NCBI GenBank assembly: GCA_024330185.1
Contig: JANDLV010000012.1
Span: 1 to 64,000, forward strand
Origin: Candidatus Siliceabacter maunaloa
Lineage (GTDB): Bacteria; Actinomycetota; Thermoleophilia; Solirubrobacterales; Solirubrobacteraceae
DNA: 64,000 nucleotides
Direction: 5' to 3'
The first letter of the stretch is position 1. Each line of letters begins with the position of its first letter. Positions 34,852-43,753 of this stretch are shown piece after piece. A program made the translations under genes and the position numbers. A model generated the notes under the pieces. The model was not told where the DNA came from, made no database searches, and saw only the letters and a list, made by a program, of their open reading frames with translations.

Positions 34852-35610
34852 GTGTTCCCGCTCAAGGACAACATCCCCACCGACCGCTTGGCGGTGGTGA
34901 CGCTGGTGCTGATCGGGATCAACGTGGTCATGTACTTCCTGTTCCAGGAGGGGACGATCTTCGGGGGACCCGACCCTGGCAACGTCCTCGAGTACGGCGC
35001 GATCCCCTACGAGGTGACCAACCCCGGCGAGCAGTGCGTCCCGGCGCAGGGCGGCACGGAGATCGCCTGCGGAGAGGGCGGGGAGGGCCTGGCGCCGACC
35101 TGGCTGACGCTGCTGACCTCGATGTTCATGCACGGGGGCGTCGTGCACCTGGGCGGCAACATGCTTTTCCTGTGGATCTTCGGCAACAACGTCGAGGACA
35201 GCATGGGCCGCGGGCGGTTCGTCGCCTTCTACCTGCTGGGCGGCGCGGCGGCCATCGCGCTGCAGGTCGCCATCGGCCCGGACTCGGAGATCCCCACCAT
35301 CGGCGCCTCGGGGGCGGTCTCCGCGGTGCTGGGCGGCTACATCCTGCTCTATCCCCGCGCCCGCGTGGTCACGCTGATCTTCATCATCATCCTCTTCACG
35401 ATCCTGGAGCTGCGCGCGCTGGTCGTGCTGGGTCTGTGGTTCGCCCAGCAGATCGCCTTCGGGGCCTTCGACCTGGTCAACCCGACGGGCGGCGGAGGGG
35501 GCGTCGCGTACTTCGCGCACATCGGCGGCTTCGTCTTTGGCCTGCTGGCGATCAAGCTCTTTGCGCAGCGCGTGAAGAAGACTCCAACCGCCCGCTATCC
35601 CGTCTACTAG
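34852..35610 (+). CDS. Rhomboid-family intramembrane serine protease
   Basis: The protein has 252 residues from GTG 34852 (MFPLKDNIPTDR, the usual start of this subfamily). Six hydrophobic helices are visible. The catalytic dyad is Ser153 in GASGAVSAVLGGY and His223 in AYFAHIGGFVFG; HLGGNMLFLWIFGNNVED is the conserved second-helix motif. A 50-residue loop after helix 1 holds two Cys. The enzyme cleaves membrane proteins; its substrate here is unknown. Confidence 0.9.
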   Translation: MFPLKDNIPTDRLAVVTLVLIGINVVMYFLFQEGTIFGGPDPGNVLEYGAIPYEVTNPGEQCVPAQGGTEIACGEGGEGLAPTWLTLLTSMFMHGGVVHLGGNMLFLWIFGNNVEDSMGRGRFVAFYLLGGAAAIALQVAIGPDSEIPTIGASGAVSAVLGGYILLYPRARVVTLIFIIILFTILELRALVVLGLWFAQQIAFGAFDLVNPTGGGGGVAYFAHIGGFVFGLLAIKLFAQRVKKTPTARYPVY

Positions 35611-35617
35611 GGTCGTG

Positions 35618-35791
35618 GTGCGCTCGCTCTCCCCGCTCGCCGCGCTTGCCTTCATCGGCCGGCTGGCCTTCCCGACCATCCAAGTGGCGCTGCGCAGCGG
35701 GTTCTCCGTGCTGACCGCCGTATCAACCCTCGTGCTCGCGCTGCTGGACGTCGGCATCGTCGGCGCGCTCACCAACCCGTTCGACGCATAG
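35618..35791 (+). CDS. 57-residue membrane protein
   Basis: This short gene runs from GTG 35618 (or GTG 35615) to TAG 35791. It encodes a basic N-terminus and two hydrophobic segments (LAALAFIGRLAFPTIQVAL and VLTAVSTLVLALLDVGIVGA). Third-position GC is high and the stop shares its G with the GTG of the next gene, which argues for a real coupled gene between the rhomboid protease and the carboxypeptidase. No family is recognised. Confidence 0.5.
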   Translation: MRSLSPLAALAFIGRLAFPTIQVALRSGFSVLTAVSTLVLALLDVGIVGALTNPFDA

Positions 35792-36846
35792 TGAGCGCAC
35801 CTCCCTTCCTGCGCCCCTCCAACCAGTCCGCCCAGCAGGCGGCGCGGCGCCAGCGGGTCGTCCGCCGGCGGCGCACCGTCGCGGTGGCCTTCGCCCTCCT
35901 GCTCGCCGGGATCGCGGTGGCCGGGGCGGCGCTGGGCGGCAGCGACCGGACGGAACGACAGGCCGTGGCTCCCGGCGCGGGCGGCCCGGGCGGGAGCCCC
36001 CCTGCGGCCGCGGCCGCGGCCGGGCAGCTGGCCAACGGGCCGCTCGCCACGCCGCCCGGCGGCGGGCTGGTCGACCTGGACACCGAGGCGGGCGACGATG
36101 CTGTCGAGTACGACTCGCGCAAGCCGCCCAAGGCCGGCCTGCTGATCGACCTCGACAGCGGCGAGGTGCTGTGGCGGCGCAGGGCCGACGACGTGCGGCC
36201 CATCGCCTCCCTGACCAAGATGATGACCGCGATGGTGACCGTCCAGCGGCTGGAGGCCGATGACGACGCCAAGGTCACCGAGGAGGTGCTGGCCTACTCG
36301 GGCTCGGGCGTCGGCGTCCTCCCGCGCGGCAAGCGCGTGCCGGTGGAGGGCCTGCTGTACGGGCTGATGCTGCCGTCGGGCAACGACGCGGCACGGGCGC
36401 TGGCCATCCGCGCCACCGGCTCGCAGCGGCGCTTCGTGGCCGCCATGAACGCCCAGGCCCGGGGCTGGGGGCTGAGCTGCACCAGCTTCGCCTCCGTGGA
36501 AGGGCTGTCGGAGCGCAACCGCTCCTGCGCGGCCGACCTGGCCGCTCTGGGCAGCCGGCTCCTGGCCGAGCCGCGCCTGGCCGAGATCGTCGGCACGCGG
36601 CGGGCCTCGGTGCCCTTCCCCATCGAGGGCGGCCGCCTGGAGCTCAACAACAACAACCCGCTGCTGCGCAGCGAGTACCGCGGTGTGATCGGCGTGAAGA
36701 CGGGTTACACGCAGGAGGCCGGGCGCTCGCTGGTGGCCGCCGCAGAGCGCGGCGACGAGCGCCTGCTCGTCGTGCTCCTGGACTCCTACGACCCCGGGCG
36801 CCAGGCCGAGCAGCTCCTGGACCGCGGGTTCAAGGCGCTGGACTGA
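35791..36846 (+). CDS. D-alanyl-D-alanine carboxypeptidase, S11 family
   Basis: The protein has 351 residues from GTG 35791. A membrane anchor at 28-50 is followed by a Pro/Ala/Gly linker, then the penicillin-binding fold with S140-L-T-K143, S196-G-N198 and K303-T-G. It trims D-Ala from peptidoglycan side chains outside the membrane. The C-terminal domain of DacA/PBP5 is absent, so this is the short form. A hairpin follows the stop. Confidence 0.92.
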   Translation: MSAPPFLRPSNQSAQQAARRQRVVRRRRTVAVAFALLLAGIAVAGAALGGSDRTERQAVAPGAGGPGGSPPAAAAAAGQLANGPLATPPGGGLVDLDTEAGDDAVEYDSRKPPKAGLLIDLDSGEVLWRRRADDVRPIASLTKMMTAMVTVQRLEADDDAKVTEEVLAYSGSGVGVLPRGKRVPVEGLLYGLMLPSGNDAARALAIRATGSQRRFVAAMNAQARGWGLSCTSFASVEGLSERNRSCAADLAALGSRLLAEPRLAEIVGTRRASVPFPIEGGRLELNNNNPLLRSEYRGVIGVKTGYTQEAGRSLVAAAERGDERLLVVLLDSYDPGRQAEQLLDRGFKALD

Positions 36847-36853
36847 CCCCCGG

Positions 36854-36881
36854 GCCGACGGCTACTTGCGGTACCGTCGGC
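36854..36881. terminator. Hairpin after carboxypeptidase gene
   Basis: GCCGACGG and CCGTCGGC form a perfect 8-bp stem around a 12-base loop, 8 bases after the stop at 36846. No T-run follows, as is common in high-GC actinobacteria. It could equally be an operator for the genes downstream. Confidence 0.4.
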
Positions 36882-36888
36882 ATCCCTC

Positions 36889-37098
36889 GTGGCGCCGTCT
36901 GCGTACTTGTCCACGATGGCCCGCCTGGCCGAGCGTAAGGCCGACTACCTCCAGCACCTCCAGCACGCAGCACGACCCGACGTCGTGCACTTGCGGCCGG
37001 CCGGCCTGGCCGGGGTCCGCCTGCGTCATCGTGCCCTGCCCCAGCGCGACCTGGTCGACGTGCGCCCCGAGCACCTCGCGGAAGACGGCGGCACGTGA
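36889..37098 (+). CDS. Possible small protein upstream of crtI
   Basis: The frame has 69 codons from GTG 36889, and its stop overlaps the crtI start as GTGA. Third-position GC is about 87 percent. The product is basic with no known motif. Coupling to crtI favours a real leader gene, but an antisense frame of similar length exists and no homology is recognised. Confidence 0.35.
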   Translation: MAPSAYLSTMARLAERKADYLQHLQHAARPDVVHLRPAGLAGVRLRHRALPQRDLVDVRPEHLAEDGGT

Positions 37099-38573
37099 GC
37101 CGCGTCGTGGTCATCGGGGCGGGCCTGGGCGGCCTGGGCGCCGCGCTGCGCCTGCAGGGCGTGGGCCACGACGTGACCGTGCTCGAGGCGCGTGCCAGGC
37201 CGGGCGGGCGCGCCTACCAGCTCCAGGACGCCGGCTACACGTGGGACACCGGACCCTCGCTGATCACGATGCCCTGGGTGCTGGAGGAGACCTTCGCCGC
37301 GGGCGGGATGGACCTGCACAGCGAGGTGGAGCTGCTGGAGCTCGACCCCTTCTACCGCATCGCCTGGGCCGGCGAGGAGCGCACGCTGGACTTCACCGCC
37401 GACCGCGATCACATGCGCGAGCAGCTCGCGCGCTTCGACCCGCGCGACGCCGCGGCCTTCGACGGCTTCCTCGAGACGCTGCGCCCCATCTACGAGCAGG
37501 GGATCCTCGACGCGGGCCGGCGGCCGTTCCTGCGCGCGCGCGACCTCGCCGCGTTCACGCCGGCGATGGTGCGCCTGGGCGCTGCACAGCCGCTGTGGAC
37601 CATGGTCGCCCGTCACTTCCGCAATCCCCGCGTGCGCGAGGCCTTCTCCTTCCACTCCCTGTTCATCGGAGGCAACCCCTTCCGCGTGCCGGCCATCTAC
37701 GCGGCGCTGGTGTACCTCCAGTTCCTCGACCGCGTCTGGTACGCCCGCGGCGGGGTGTACGCCCTCATCGAGGCCATGGCGCGCCCGCTCGACGTGCGCT
37801 GCGACGCGCGCGTGGAGCGGGTGGAGACCAGCGGCGGGCGGGTGACCGGCGTGGTCACGCAGGGTGGAGAGCGCTTCGCCGCCGACATCGTGGTCTCCAA
37901 CGCCGACGTGCTGCGCACCCACGAGCTGCTGGGCCGCCACCCGCCGCGCCGGCGCCTGCGCGCGACGATGTCCTGCCTCCTGCTCTACCTGGGCACCGAC
38001 CGTGTCTTCGATCAGCTCCTTCACCACACCCTGCTGGTGGGCAGCGGCTACCGACGCTTCATCGGCGACGTGACGCGGCGCGGGCGCCTGGCGCCGACGT
38101 TCTCCACCTACCTGCATGCGCCCGCGCGCACCGAGCCCGGGATGGCCCCGCCGGGCGGCGACTCGATCGCCGCGCTGCTGCCCGTGCCCAACCTGCGCCG
38201 CGGGCGCGTGGACTGGGCGCGCGAGGCCGACCGCGTGCGCGACGCGCTGATGGCCGACTTCGAGTCGACGTTCGGCCTGGGCGGCCTGGCCGACTCGGTG
38301 CGCGTCGAGCACCGCATGACCCCGGTGGACTTCGAGCGCGACCTGGGCGCGCTGCACGGCAACGCCTTCGCCGTCGAGCCCGTGCTGCACCAGTCGGCGT
38401 GGCTGCGCCAGCACAACCGCCACCGCGACGTGGGCGGGCTGTACTTCGTGGGCGGAGGCACCCATCCAGGCGCGGGGATCCCCGGCGTGCTGCTGGGCGC
38501 CGAGGTCACCACCGGCCTGATCGCCGCCGACGGCCACCGGGGGGTGAAGCGTGCTCCTGCAACGCTCGCCTGA
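37095..38573 (+). CDS. crtI: Phytoene desaturase
   Basis: The protein has 492 residues. VVVIGAGLGGLGAALRLQ is the FAD motif, followed by ARPGGRAYQL, TWDTGPSLITMPWVLEE, YARGGVYALIEAMAR and the C-terminal GLYFVGGGTHPGAGIPGVLLG characteristic of bacterial CrtI. It converts phytoene stepwise to lycopene or neurosporene in the membrane. crtB overlaps its last 23 bases, so the two are coupled. Confidence 0.92.
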   Translation: MSRVVVIGAGLGGLGAALRLQGVGHDVTVLEARARPGGRAYQLQDAGYTWDTGPSLITMPWVLEETFAAGGMDLHSEVELLELDPFYRIAWAGEERTLDFTADRDHMREQLARFDPRDAAAFDGFLETLRPIYEQGILDAGRRPFLRARDLAAFTPAMVRLGAAQPLWTMVARHFRNPRVREAFSFHSLFIGGNPFRVPAIYAALVYLQFLDRVWYARGGVYALIEAMARPLDVRCDARVERVETSGGRVTGVVTQGGERFAADIVVSNADVLRTHELLGRHPPRRRLRATMSCLLLYLGTDRVFDQLLHHTLLVGSGYRRFIGDVTRRGRLAPTFSTYLHAPARTEPGMAPPGGDSIAALLPVPNLRRGRVDWAREADRVRDALMADFESTFGLGGLADSVRVEHRMTPVDFERDLGALHGNAFAVEPVLHQSAWLRQHNRHRDVGGLYFVGGGTHPGAGIPGVLLGAEVTTGLIAADGHRGVKRAPATLA

Positions 38574-39366
38574 CCCCGTCCTCGCCGAGGCGCGCGCGAC
38601 CACGCGGCGCGTCGCGCGCACGTTCGCGATGGCGTGCCGGCTGCTGCCCCGGGAACTGCGTGACGACGTCCACCTGCTCTACCTGGTGTTCCGCACGCTC
38701 GACGACCTCGTGGACGACGGGGAGCCGCAGGCGGCGGCGCGGGTGGAGGCCGTGGAGGCGTGGTGCGCCGACGGGACCGTAGGGTCGCGCGAGGCGGGGC
38801 TGCTGGCCGACCTGGCCACCCGCCACCCGCTGCCGCGCGATGCGGTGCGCGACTTCTGCGCGGGCATGCGCGACGACCTGGCCGGCGCGCCGGTGCGCAC
38901 CGAGGCGCAACTGGACCGCTACTGCTACCGCGTGGCCGGGACGGTCGGCGTCGTGATGGCCGAGGTGCTGGGCGTGCGCGACCGCGGGGTCGCGCTGCCC
39001 GCCGCCGCCGCGCTGGGCATGGCCATGCAGCGCACGAACATCCTGCGCGACATCGACGAGGACCTGGCCAACGGGCGCGTCTATCTCCCCACGCAGACCA
39101 TCGCGCGCTCGGGGTGCACGCTGGAGCCCGGCTGCCGCGAGGCCCTGCTGCGCGACCAGATCGCCCGCGCCGACGCGCTCTACGAGCACGGTGTGGAAGG
39201 CGTCGGGCTCCTGCTGTGCGGCCGGCGCGCGATCGCCGCCGCGGCGGCGATGTACCGCGAGATCCTGCGCCAGATCGAGCGCGAGGGCTACGGCGCCCGG
39301 ACGGGCCGCGCCGTGGTGCCCCGCCGGCGCAAGCTGCTGGTCGCCGCGCGGGCGCGGCCGGGGTGA
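38551..39366 (+). CDS. crtB: Phytoene synthase
   Basis: The protein has 271 residues from GTG 38551. The first Asp-rich motif is in RTLDDLVDDGE and the second in LRDIDEDLANGRVYLP; YCYRVAGTVGVVMAEVLG is a family block. It joins two geranylgeranyl diphosphates to phytoene. No geranylgeranyl diphosphate synthase lies in the window. It is the last gene before the vapBC pair on the other strand. Confidence 0.93.
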   Translation: MLLQRSPDPVLAEARATTRRVARTFAMACRLLPRELRDDVHLLYLVFRTLDDLVDDGEPQAAARVEAVEAWCADGTVGSREAGLLADLATRHPLPRDAVRDFCAGMRDDLAGAPVRTEAQLDRYCYRVAGTVGVVMAEVLGVRDRGVALPAAAALGMAMQRTNILRDIDEDLANGRVYLPTQTIARSGCTLEPGCREALLRDQIARADALYEHGVEGVGLLLCGRRAIAAAAAMYREILRQIEREGYGARTGRAVVPRRRKLLVAARARPG

Positions 39367-39414
39367 GCGCGGCATGCCCAGGGTGCTCTCGATGAGCCTC
39401 TTGAGCGCCGGCGC

Positions 39415-39819
39415 TCAGGGCAGTGAGCCCAGCGGTGCGAGCGCTTCGACCGTCGCGGCGAGATCGGTGTTCGCGGCGAGGCGCTCGAAGTCGGCGTCGT
39501 AGTGCAGGATCGACGCTCCGTGGTCTTCGGCGACGGCCGCGACGAAGTAGTCGAGCGGGGGAACGCCGAGGTGCTGGTGGGCGGCGCGCAACTGGTGCTG
39601 CAGGTCGGTGGCGCGGCGCTCGGCACGCTCGGTGATCCAGAGCCACGGCAGCTCGCCTGGATCGGCGGGGGGAAGGTCGCGACCGGCTCGGGTCTCGAGC
39701 AGCAGAGGCGTGCTCGCGGCGACGATGCCTCTCGCGATCCATTCGGCCACCTCGCGACGGCGATTCGGGTCGAGCTGGGGGCTGCTCAGTCGCCAGAACG
39801 CGCTGGCGTCGAGCAGCAC
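39415..39819 (-). CDS. VapC-family PIN toxin (second module)
   Basis: The protein has 134 residues from GTG 39819; the frame extends upstream but crosses the antitoxin gene. PIN acidic residues lie in LLDASAFWRL, LLLETRAG, LDYFVAAVAEDHGASILHYD and DADFERLA. It is convergent with crtB and sits between the two halves of the carotenoid region. Confidence 0.8.
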   Translation of the reverse strand: MLLDASAFWRLSSPQLDPNRRREVAEWIARGIVAASTPLLLETRAGRDLPPADPGELPWLWITERAERRATDLQHQLRAAHQHLGVPPLDYFVAAVAEDHGASILHYDADFERLAANTDLAATVEALAPLGSLP

Positions 39820-39829
39820 CAGCGCCTCT

Positions 39830-40096
39830 TCACGGATGCCGGCTGGCGTGGCGGATGCGGCGGATCTCGTCGAAGTCAGGCTCCGGACCGGCGCAGAGCC
39901 GATCCACGAAGGTCTCGAGTGCTCGCGCGTGGGCTCGATCCTGCGCCTCGAGCTCGCGCAGCTTTGCCTCCGCGCCTCGGACGACGAGTTCGGCGAGCGT
40001 CGGAGCGTTCGTGCCCAAGCGGGTGCGAAGCGGCTCGAGAGCAGCCGCAAGCGCGGGAGTCTCGGTGATCGAGTGTCGATGGTGAGACGTCGGCAC
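39830..40096 (-). CDS. VapB-like antitoxin (second module)
   Basis: The protein has 88 residues from a GTG with TACACT 6 bases upstream. The helix-rich start (ETPALAAALEPLRTRLG, PTLAELVVRGAEAKLRELEA) and acidic tail (GPEPDFDEIRRI) fit small antitoxins encoded just before a PIN toxin. Its stop is 10 bases from the toxin start. Confidence 0.7.
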   Translation of the reverse strand: MPTSHHRHSITETPALAAALEPLRTRLGTNAPTLAELVVRGAEAKLRELEAQDRAHARALETFVDRLCAGPEPDFDEIRRIRHASRHP

Positions 40097-40103
40097 CGGC
40101 CAA

Positions 40104-40123
40104 GTGTAGCACCGTACAGCACC
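40104..40123 (-). promoter_or_regulatory. Candidate operator of the second vapBC (10-bp direct repeat)
   Basis: GTGTAGCACC and GTACAGCACC are adjacent direct repeats matching at 8 of 10 positions. They overlap the putative -10 TACACT of the antitoxin gene, consistent with autorepression. Confidence 0.4.
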
Positions 40124-40224
40124 GCAAGCCGTGCAAGCCGATCGTCAGGCGGGACGCTGCAATGGCGTACCTGACCCGGACATGGGCCTGAGGTGCGACA
40201 CGCGCGGCCGTAGGCTGCGCCGCC

Positions 40225-40950
40225 GTGCGCACCTTCCGCGTCCTCTTCGCCGCGCTCGTGGCCGCCCAGCTCGCCTACGGCAAGGTGCCGGGGCAGCGCA
40301 CGCGAGGGCAGACGCTGGGCGTGGTGGGGCTGCTCGCGGCGACCTCGGCGGCCGAGGCCGCCGCGGCGCGCGGTGCGCGGCGGGGGCTGGGCCTGCTGGC
40401 CGCGGCGGCTGGCGCCGGGTACGCGGCCGAGGTGGTCGGCGTGGCAACCGGGCGGCCCTTCGGGCACTACCACTACAGCCGCCTGCTCGGCCCGGGCTGG
40501 CGCGGGGTGCCCTTCCTCGTCGCCGTCGCCTGGATGCTGATGGCCCGCCCGGCGTGGGTGGTCGCCGGGCTCGTGTCGCGCACGCCGGCCGCACGCGTGG
40601 CGCTGGCCGCGGGGGCGCTCACGGCCTGGGACGTCTTTCTCGACCCCCGCATGGTGCACGAGGGCTACTGGCACTGGCCCGAGGGCGGGCGCTACGAGGG
40701 CGTGCCCGCGACGAACTTCCTGGGCTGGCTGGTCACGGGCGCCGGCGTGTTCGCGCTGTGGGCGGCAGCCGACGGCGGTGACGACCCGCGCAAGGGCGAC
40801 GGCGCGCTGGCGGTCTACGTGTGGACCTGGGTGGGTGAGAGCTTCGCCAACGCGGTGCTGTGGGGGCGCCCGCGGGTCGCCCTGGCCGGCGGGACCGCCA
40901 TGGGCGCGTTCGCCGTGCCGGCGCTCGTGCGCCGGGTGCGCGGCGCGTGA
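40225..40950 (+). CDS. cruF: Carotenoid 1',2'-hydratase, CruF family
   Basis: The protein has 241 residues with about seven hydrophobic helices. The family blocks FGHYHYSRLLG, AWDVFLDPRMV, GYWHWPEGGRYEGVPATNFLGW and WTWVGESFANAVLWG are present. CruF adds water to the psi end of acyclic carotenoids. TAGGCT is 8 bases upstream of the GTG. The next desaturase gene overlaps its stop. Confidence 0.88.
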   Translation: MRTFRVLFAALVAAQLAYGKVPGQRTRGQTLGVVGLLAATSAAEAAAARGARRGLGLLAAAAGAGYAAEVVGVATGRPFGHYHYSRLLGPGWRGVPFLVAVAWMLMARPAWVVAGLVSRTPAARVALAAGALTAWDVFLDPRMVHEGYWHWPEGGRYEGVPATNFLGWLVTGAGVFALWAAADGGDDPRKGDGALAVYVWTWVGESFANAVLWGRPRVALAGGTAMGAFAVPALVRRVRGA

Positions 40951-42479
40951 GGATCGTCGTCGTCGGGGCGGGCGTCGGCGGCCTGGCCGCCGGGGTGCGC
41001 CTCGCCGCGGCAGGCCACAAGGTCGTGGTGATCGAACGGGCGCAGGCCCCCGGGGGCAAGGCGGGGCGGCTCGAGCTGAGCGCGTCCACCGCGCCGGTCG
41101 GTGCCGGAGAGCGCTTCCGCTTCGACACCGGGCCCTCGCTGCTGACCATGCCCTGGGTGCTGCGCGAGCTCTTCGCGGCGACGGGCGCGCCGCTGGAGGC
41201 CGAGCTCGAGCTGCTGCGCGTGGAGCCCGTCACCCGCTACCGCTTCGCCGACGGCTCGCAGGTCGACCTCAGCGCCGACCTCCCGCGCGCGCTGGAGGCG
41301 CTGGAGGCCTGGGCACCAGGGGCGAGCGCCGACTGGACGCGGTTCCTGGGCGTGTGCGCTTCCATGTGGGCCGCCGCGGTGCCCTTCCTCACGGCGCCGC
41401 CGCCGTGGCCGCCGCGCCGGCCCAAGCCGGGGGAGCCCGCGCCCAACCCGCTGGACGGCCTGCGCGTGCGCCCCTGGCACACGCTGTCCTCGCTGGCCGC
41501 GCGGTGCACGAAAGACCAGCGCCTGCGCATGGTCATCGAGCGCTTCGCCACCTACGCGGGCGCCGACCCCCGCCGCGCCCCCGCCGCCCTGGCCATCGCG
41601 GGCTGGGTGGAGCACGCCCACGGCGCCTGGCACCCGCGCGGAGGGATGTACGAGATCGTCCGCGCGCTGGCCCGCCGGCTCGAGACCCTGGGCGGCGAGC
41701 TGCGCACGGGCGTCGCGGTGCGGGGGCTCGTCGTGCGCGAGGGCCGCGTGCGCGAGGTGGCCACCGACGCGGGGAGCGAGCCCTGCGACGCGGTGGTGTC
41801 CAATCTGGAGCCCGAGGTGACGCGCGCGCTGGTGCGGGCCGGCCGTGGGGCATCGGGCCGCGGTAAGACGGTCTCGCGTACGAGCGCCGCCCTCCGCGCG
41901 GGCGCGCCGCGCGACCCCACCGTCTCCGGCCTGGCCCTCATGCTCGCCCTGCGCGGGCGGCCCGACGGCCTCGTCCACCACCGCATCGCCTTCCCCGCCG
42001 ACTACGCCGCGGAGTTCGACGACGTCCTCGTGGCGCGGCGTCCGGCCCGCCAGCCGACCGTGTACCTGTCCTCCTCGTGCGCAACCGATCCCGGCGAGGC
42101 ACCGGCCGACGGCGAGAACCTGTTCGTGCTGGTCAACGCGCCCGGTGACGCCGGACAGGACTGGGCGGCCGAGGAGGAGCGGGTCCTCGACCGCCTCGAC
42201 GGTGTGGGGTGGGGCGTGCGCGAGCGCATCGTCGCCCGCGCCCGGCGCTCCCCCGCCGACCTCGAGCGCGAGACCGGCGCGACCGCCGGCCACATCTACG
42301 GCCAGGTCGCACCGCATGGGCGGCTGCGCGGCTCCCTTCGTCGGCCCGGCAACGTCTCTCCCCACACCGGGGGGATCTACCTCGTCGGCGGGGCGGTCCA
42401 CCCGGGCGGCGGGCTACCGCTCGTGGTCCTGGGCGCCGGGATCGTCGCCCGCGCGATCGGGCCGGCCGTCGTCGGGTAG
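40947..42479 (+). CDS. CrtI/CrtD-family carotenoid desaturase
   Basis: The protein has 510 residues from the GTG overlapping the cruF stop. VVVGAGVGGLAAGVRLAAAGH, FDTGPSLLTMPWVLRELF, AWHPRGGMYEIVRALARR and the C-terminal GGIYLVGGAVHPGGGLPLV are CrtI-superfamily motifs. It is distinct from the first crtI. Pairing with cruF suggests a 3',4'-desaturase of the CrtD type acting on the hydrated carotenoid. Two insertions (near 145-165 and 295-320) are Pro/Arg-rich and poorly conserved. Confidence 0.85.
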   Translation: MRIVVVGAGVGGLAAGVRLAAAGHKVVVIERAQAPGGKAGRLELSASTAPVGAGERFRFDTGPSLLTMPWVLRELFAATGAPLEAELELLRVEPVTRYRFADGSQVDLSADLPRALEALEAWAPGASADWTRFLGVCASMWAAAVPFLTAPPPWPPRRPKPGEPAPNPLDGLRVRPWHTLSSLAARCTKDQRLRMVIERFATYAGADPRRAPAALAIAGWVEHAHGAWHPRGGMYEIVRALARRLETLGGELRTGVAVRGLVVREGRVREVATDAGSEPCDAVVSNLEPEVTRALVRAGRGASGRGKTVSRTSAALRAGAPRDPTVSGLALMLALRGRPDGLVHHRIAFPADYAAEFDDVLVARRPARQPTVYLSSSCATDPGEAPADGENLFVLVNAPGDAGQDWAAEEERVLDRLDGVGWGVRERIVARARRSPADLERETGATAGHIYGQVAPHGRLRGSLRRPGNVSPHTGGIYLVGGAVHPGGGLPLVVLGAGIVARAIGPAVVG

Positions 42480-42489
42480 GGAGCCGGTC

Positions 42490-42969
42490 ATGAGCCATCG
42501 CGCGATCTACCTGAACGACCACCTCATGACGGCCACCGTGGCCGTCGAGCTGGCCGGGCGGGCCGAGGGTGCGATGAAGGCCGGGCCGGCCGGCCCGTGG
42601 CTGGCCGCCGCCCACAGCGAGCTGACCGCCGAGCGGGACCTCCTGCTCAAGGCCATGCGACGCCTGGGCGTGCGTCGCAACCGCGTCAAGCAGGGGGCGG
42701 GCTGGCTGGGCGAGAAGGCGGGCCGCCTCAAGCTCAACGGCGCCCTGCGCCATCGCTCCCCGGTGAGCGACATCGTGGAGCTCGAGGGCCTCCTCCTGCT
42801 GGGCGAGCACAACCTCGCGGCCCTGCGCACCCTGCACGACCTGGCCGCCCACGAGCCGGCTCTGCAAGGTCTCGAGCTCGAGCCGGCGATCGAGCGGGCC
42901 ACCGCCCGGCGCGACACGCTCGAGGAGCAGCGCGTCGCCGCCGCGGCCAGGGCGCTCAGCGCGCAGTAG
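42490..42969 (+). CDS. Helical bundle protein in carotenoid cluster, unknown
   Basis: The protein has 159 residues with AGGGAG ahead of the ATG. It is almost entirely amphipathic helix ([58 protein letters not shown]), recalling ferritin-like four-helix bundles but without the E-x-x-H ligands. It is coupled to the desaturase operon, and its end overlaps the crtA end by 14 bases. Confidence 0.55.
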   Translation: MSHRAIYLNDHLMTATVAVELAGRAEGAMKAGPAGPWLAAAHSELTAERDLLLKAMRRLGVRRNRVKQGAGWLGEKAGRLKLNGALRHRSPVSDIVELEGLLLLGEHNLAALRTLHDLAAHEPALQGLELEPAIERATARRDTLEEQRVAAAARALSAQ

Positions 42970-43753
42970 CGAGGGGGTCGCGTCCGTCCCAGGTGCCCTG
43001 CTGCGCGTAGGGGCGAAACCGGGCGAAGAGCTCCTCGGCGTACCAGTCCTCGGCCCGGGTGCGGCGCACGACCTCGGCGTGGGCGGGGGACCGGTAGGCG
43101 TAGGCCTGGGCGTCGGACAGCGAGCGCCACACGGAGAAGGTGGCCTGGCGGGCCACCGGCCACTCGCCGACGCCGACCGAGGCCAGGCGCCCGGAGGCGC
43201 GCAGCAGCTCCGTGGCCGGCGGCTGGATGGCGCCGTAGAAGGCGCGCAGGCGGGTGGCGCGGATGCGTGCGCGGGTGAGGATGGCGACGGGGCCGTCGTG
43301 GGCCGCGGGCGAGCCCGCGGACTCGCCCCCCGCGGCCGGCGCCGACGTTCCGCGCGGCCCTGCCGGCGCCAGCGGCCCCGCTCCCGGCGCCTGGGCCAGC
43401 GGGTCGCTCCCGCCCCATGCCCCGTGGGAGCGCAGCGGCTCGAGGCGCACGTGGAACGTCTCAGCCTCCAGCGCGCGCCAGCGGGCGGGCACCTGCGACT
43501 CTGCGAGGAACGTCTCGAGCGCCGCGACGTCCTCCCACACGCCGAACAGCGCCCAGCGGCGCAGGTCGGCGCCCAGGGTCATCGTCTCGCCGCGGCCCGT
43601 GCCCAGCAGCTTCCAGAAGCGCAGCCCGGGCGTGCGGCGCAGCGACGGGCGGTCGAGGCCCATGCGGGACAATCCCTGCGGTGCGGTCGCCCGCGGGTAG
43701 CGGACCAGATGGAAGGAGGCAAGGGGTGCGATGACGATCGTCCTCGCCGCCAT
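42956..43753 (-). CDS. crtA: Spheroidene monooxygenase-like ketolase, CrtA family
   Basis: The protein has about 265 residues. [71 protein letters not shown] and [21 protein letters not shown] match CrtA. CrtA uses oxygen to put a keto group at C-2 of acyclic carotenoids. A 30-residue Ala/Gly/Pro insert lies in the middle. The start is uncertain: ATG 43753/43756 overlaps the divergent plsY-like start, and the next ATG is 30 codons in (MGLDRPSL). Confidence 0.8.
   Translation of the reverse strand: MAARTIVIAPLASFHLVRYPRATAPQGLSRMGLDRPSLRRTPGLRFWKLLGTGRGETMTLGADLRRWALFGVWEDVAALETFLAESQVPARWRALEAETFHVRLEPLRSHGAWGGSDPLAQAPGAGPLAPAGPRGTSAPAAGGESAGSPAAHDGPVAILTRARIRATRLRAFYGAIQPPATELLRASGRLASVGVGEWPVARQATFSVWRSLSDAQAYAYRSPAHAEVVRRTRAEDWYAEELFARFRPYAQQGTWDGRDPLATAR

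Noticed and set aside
36862-37074. 70-residue minus-strand frame opposite the small gene before crtI
   Set aside because: It has no homology or upstream signal. The plus frame is coupled to crtI by GTGA and is the better candidate.
39820-40674. Long N-terminal extension of the second VapC frame
   Set aside because: It runs antisense through the antitoxin-overlapping and cruF regions. The PIN domain starts at GTG 39819.
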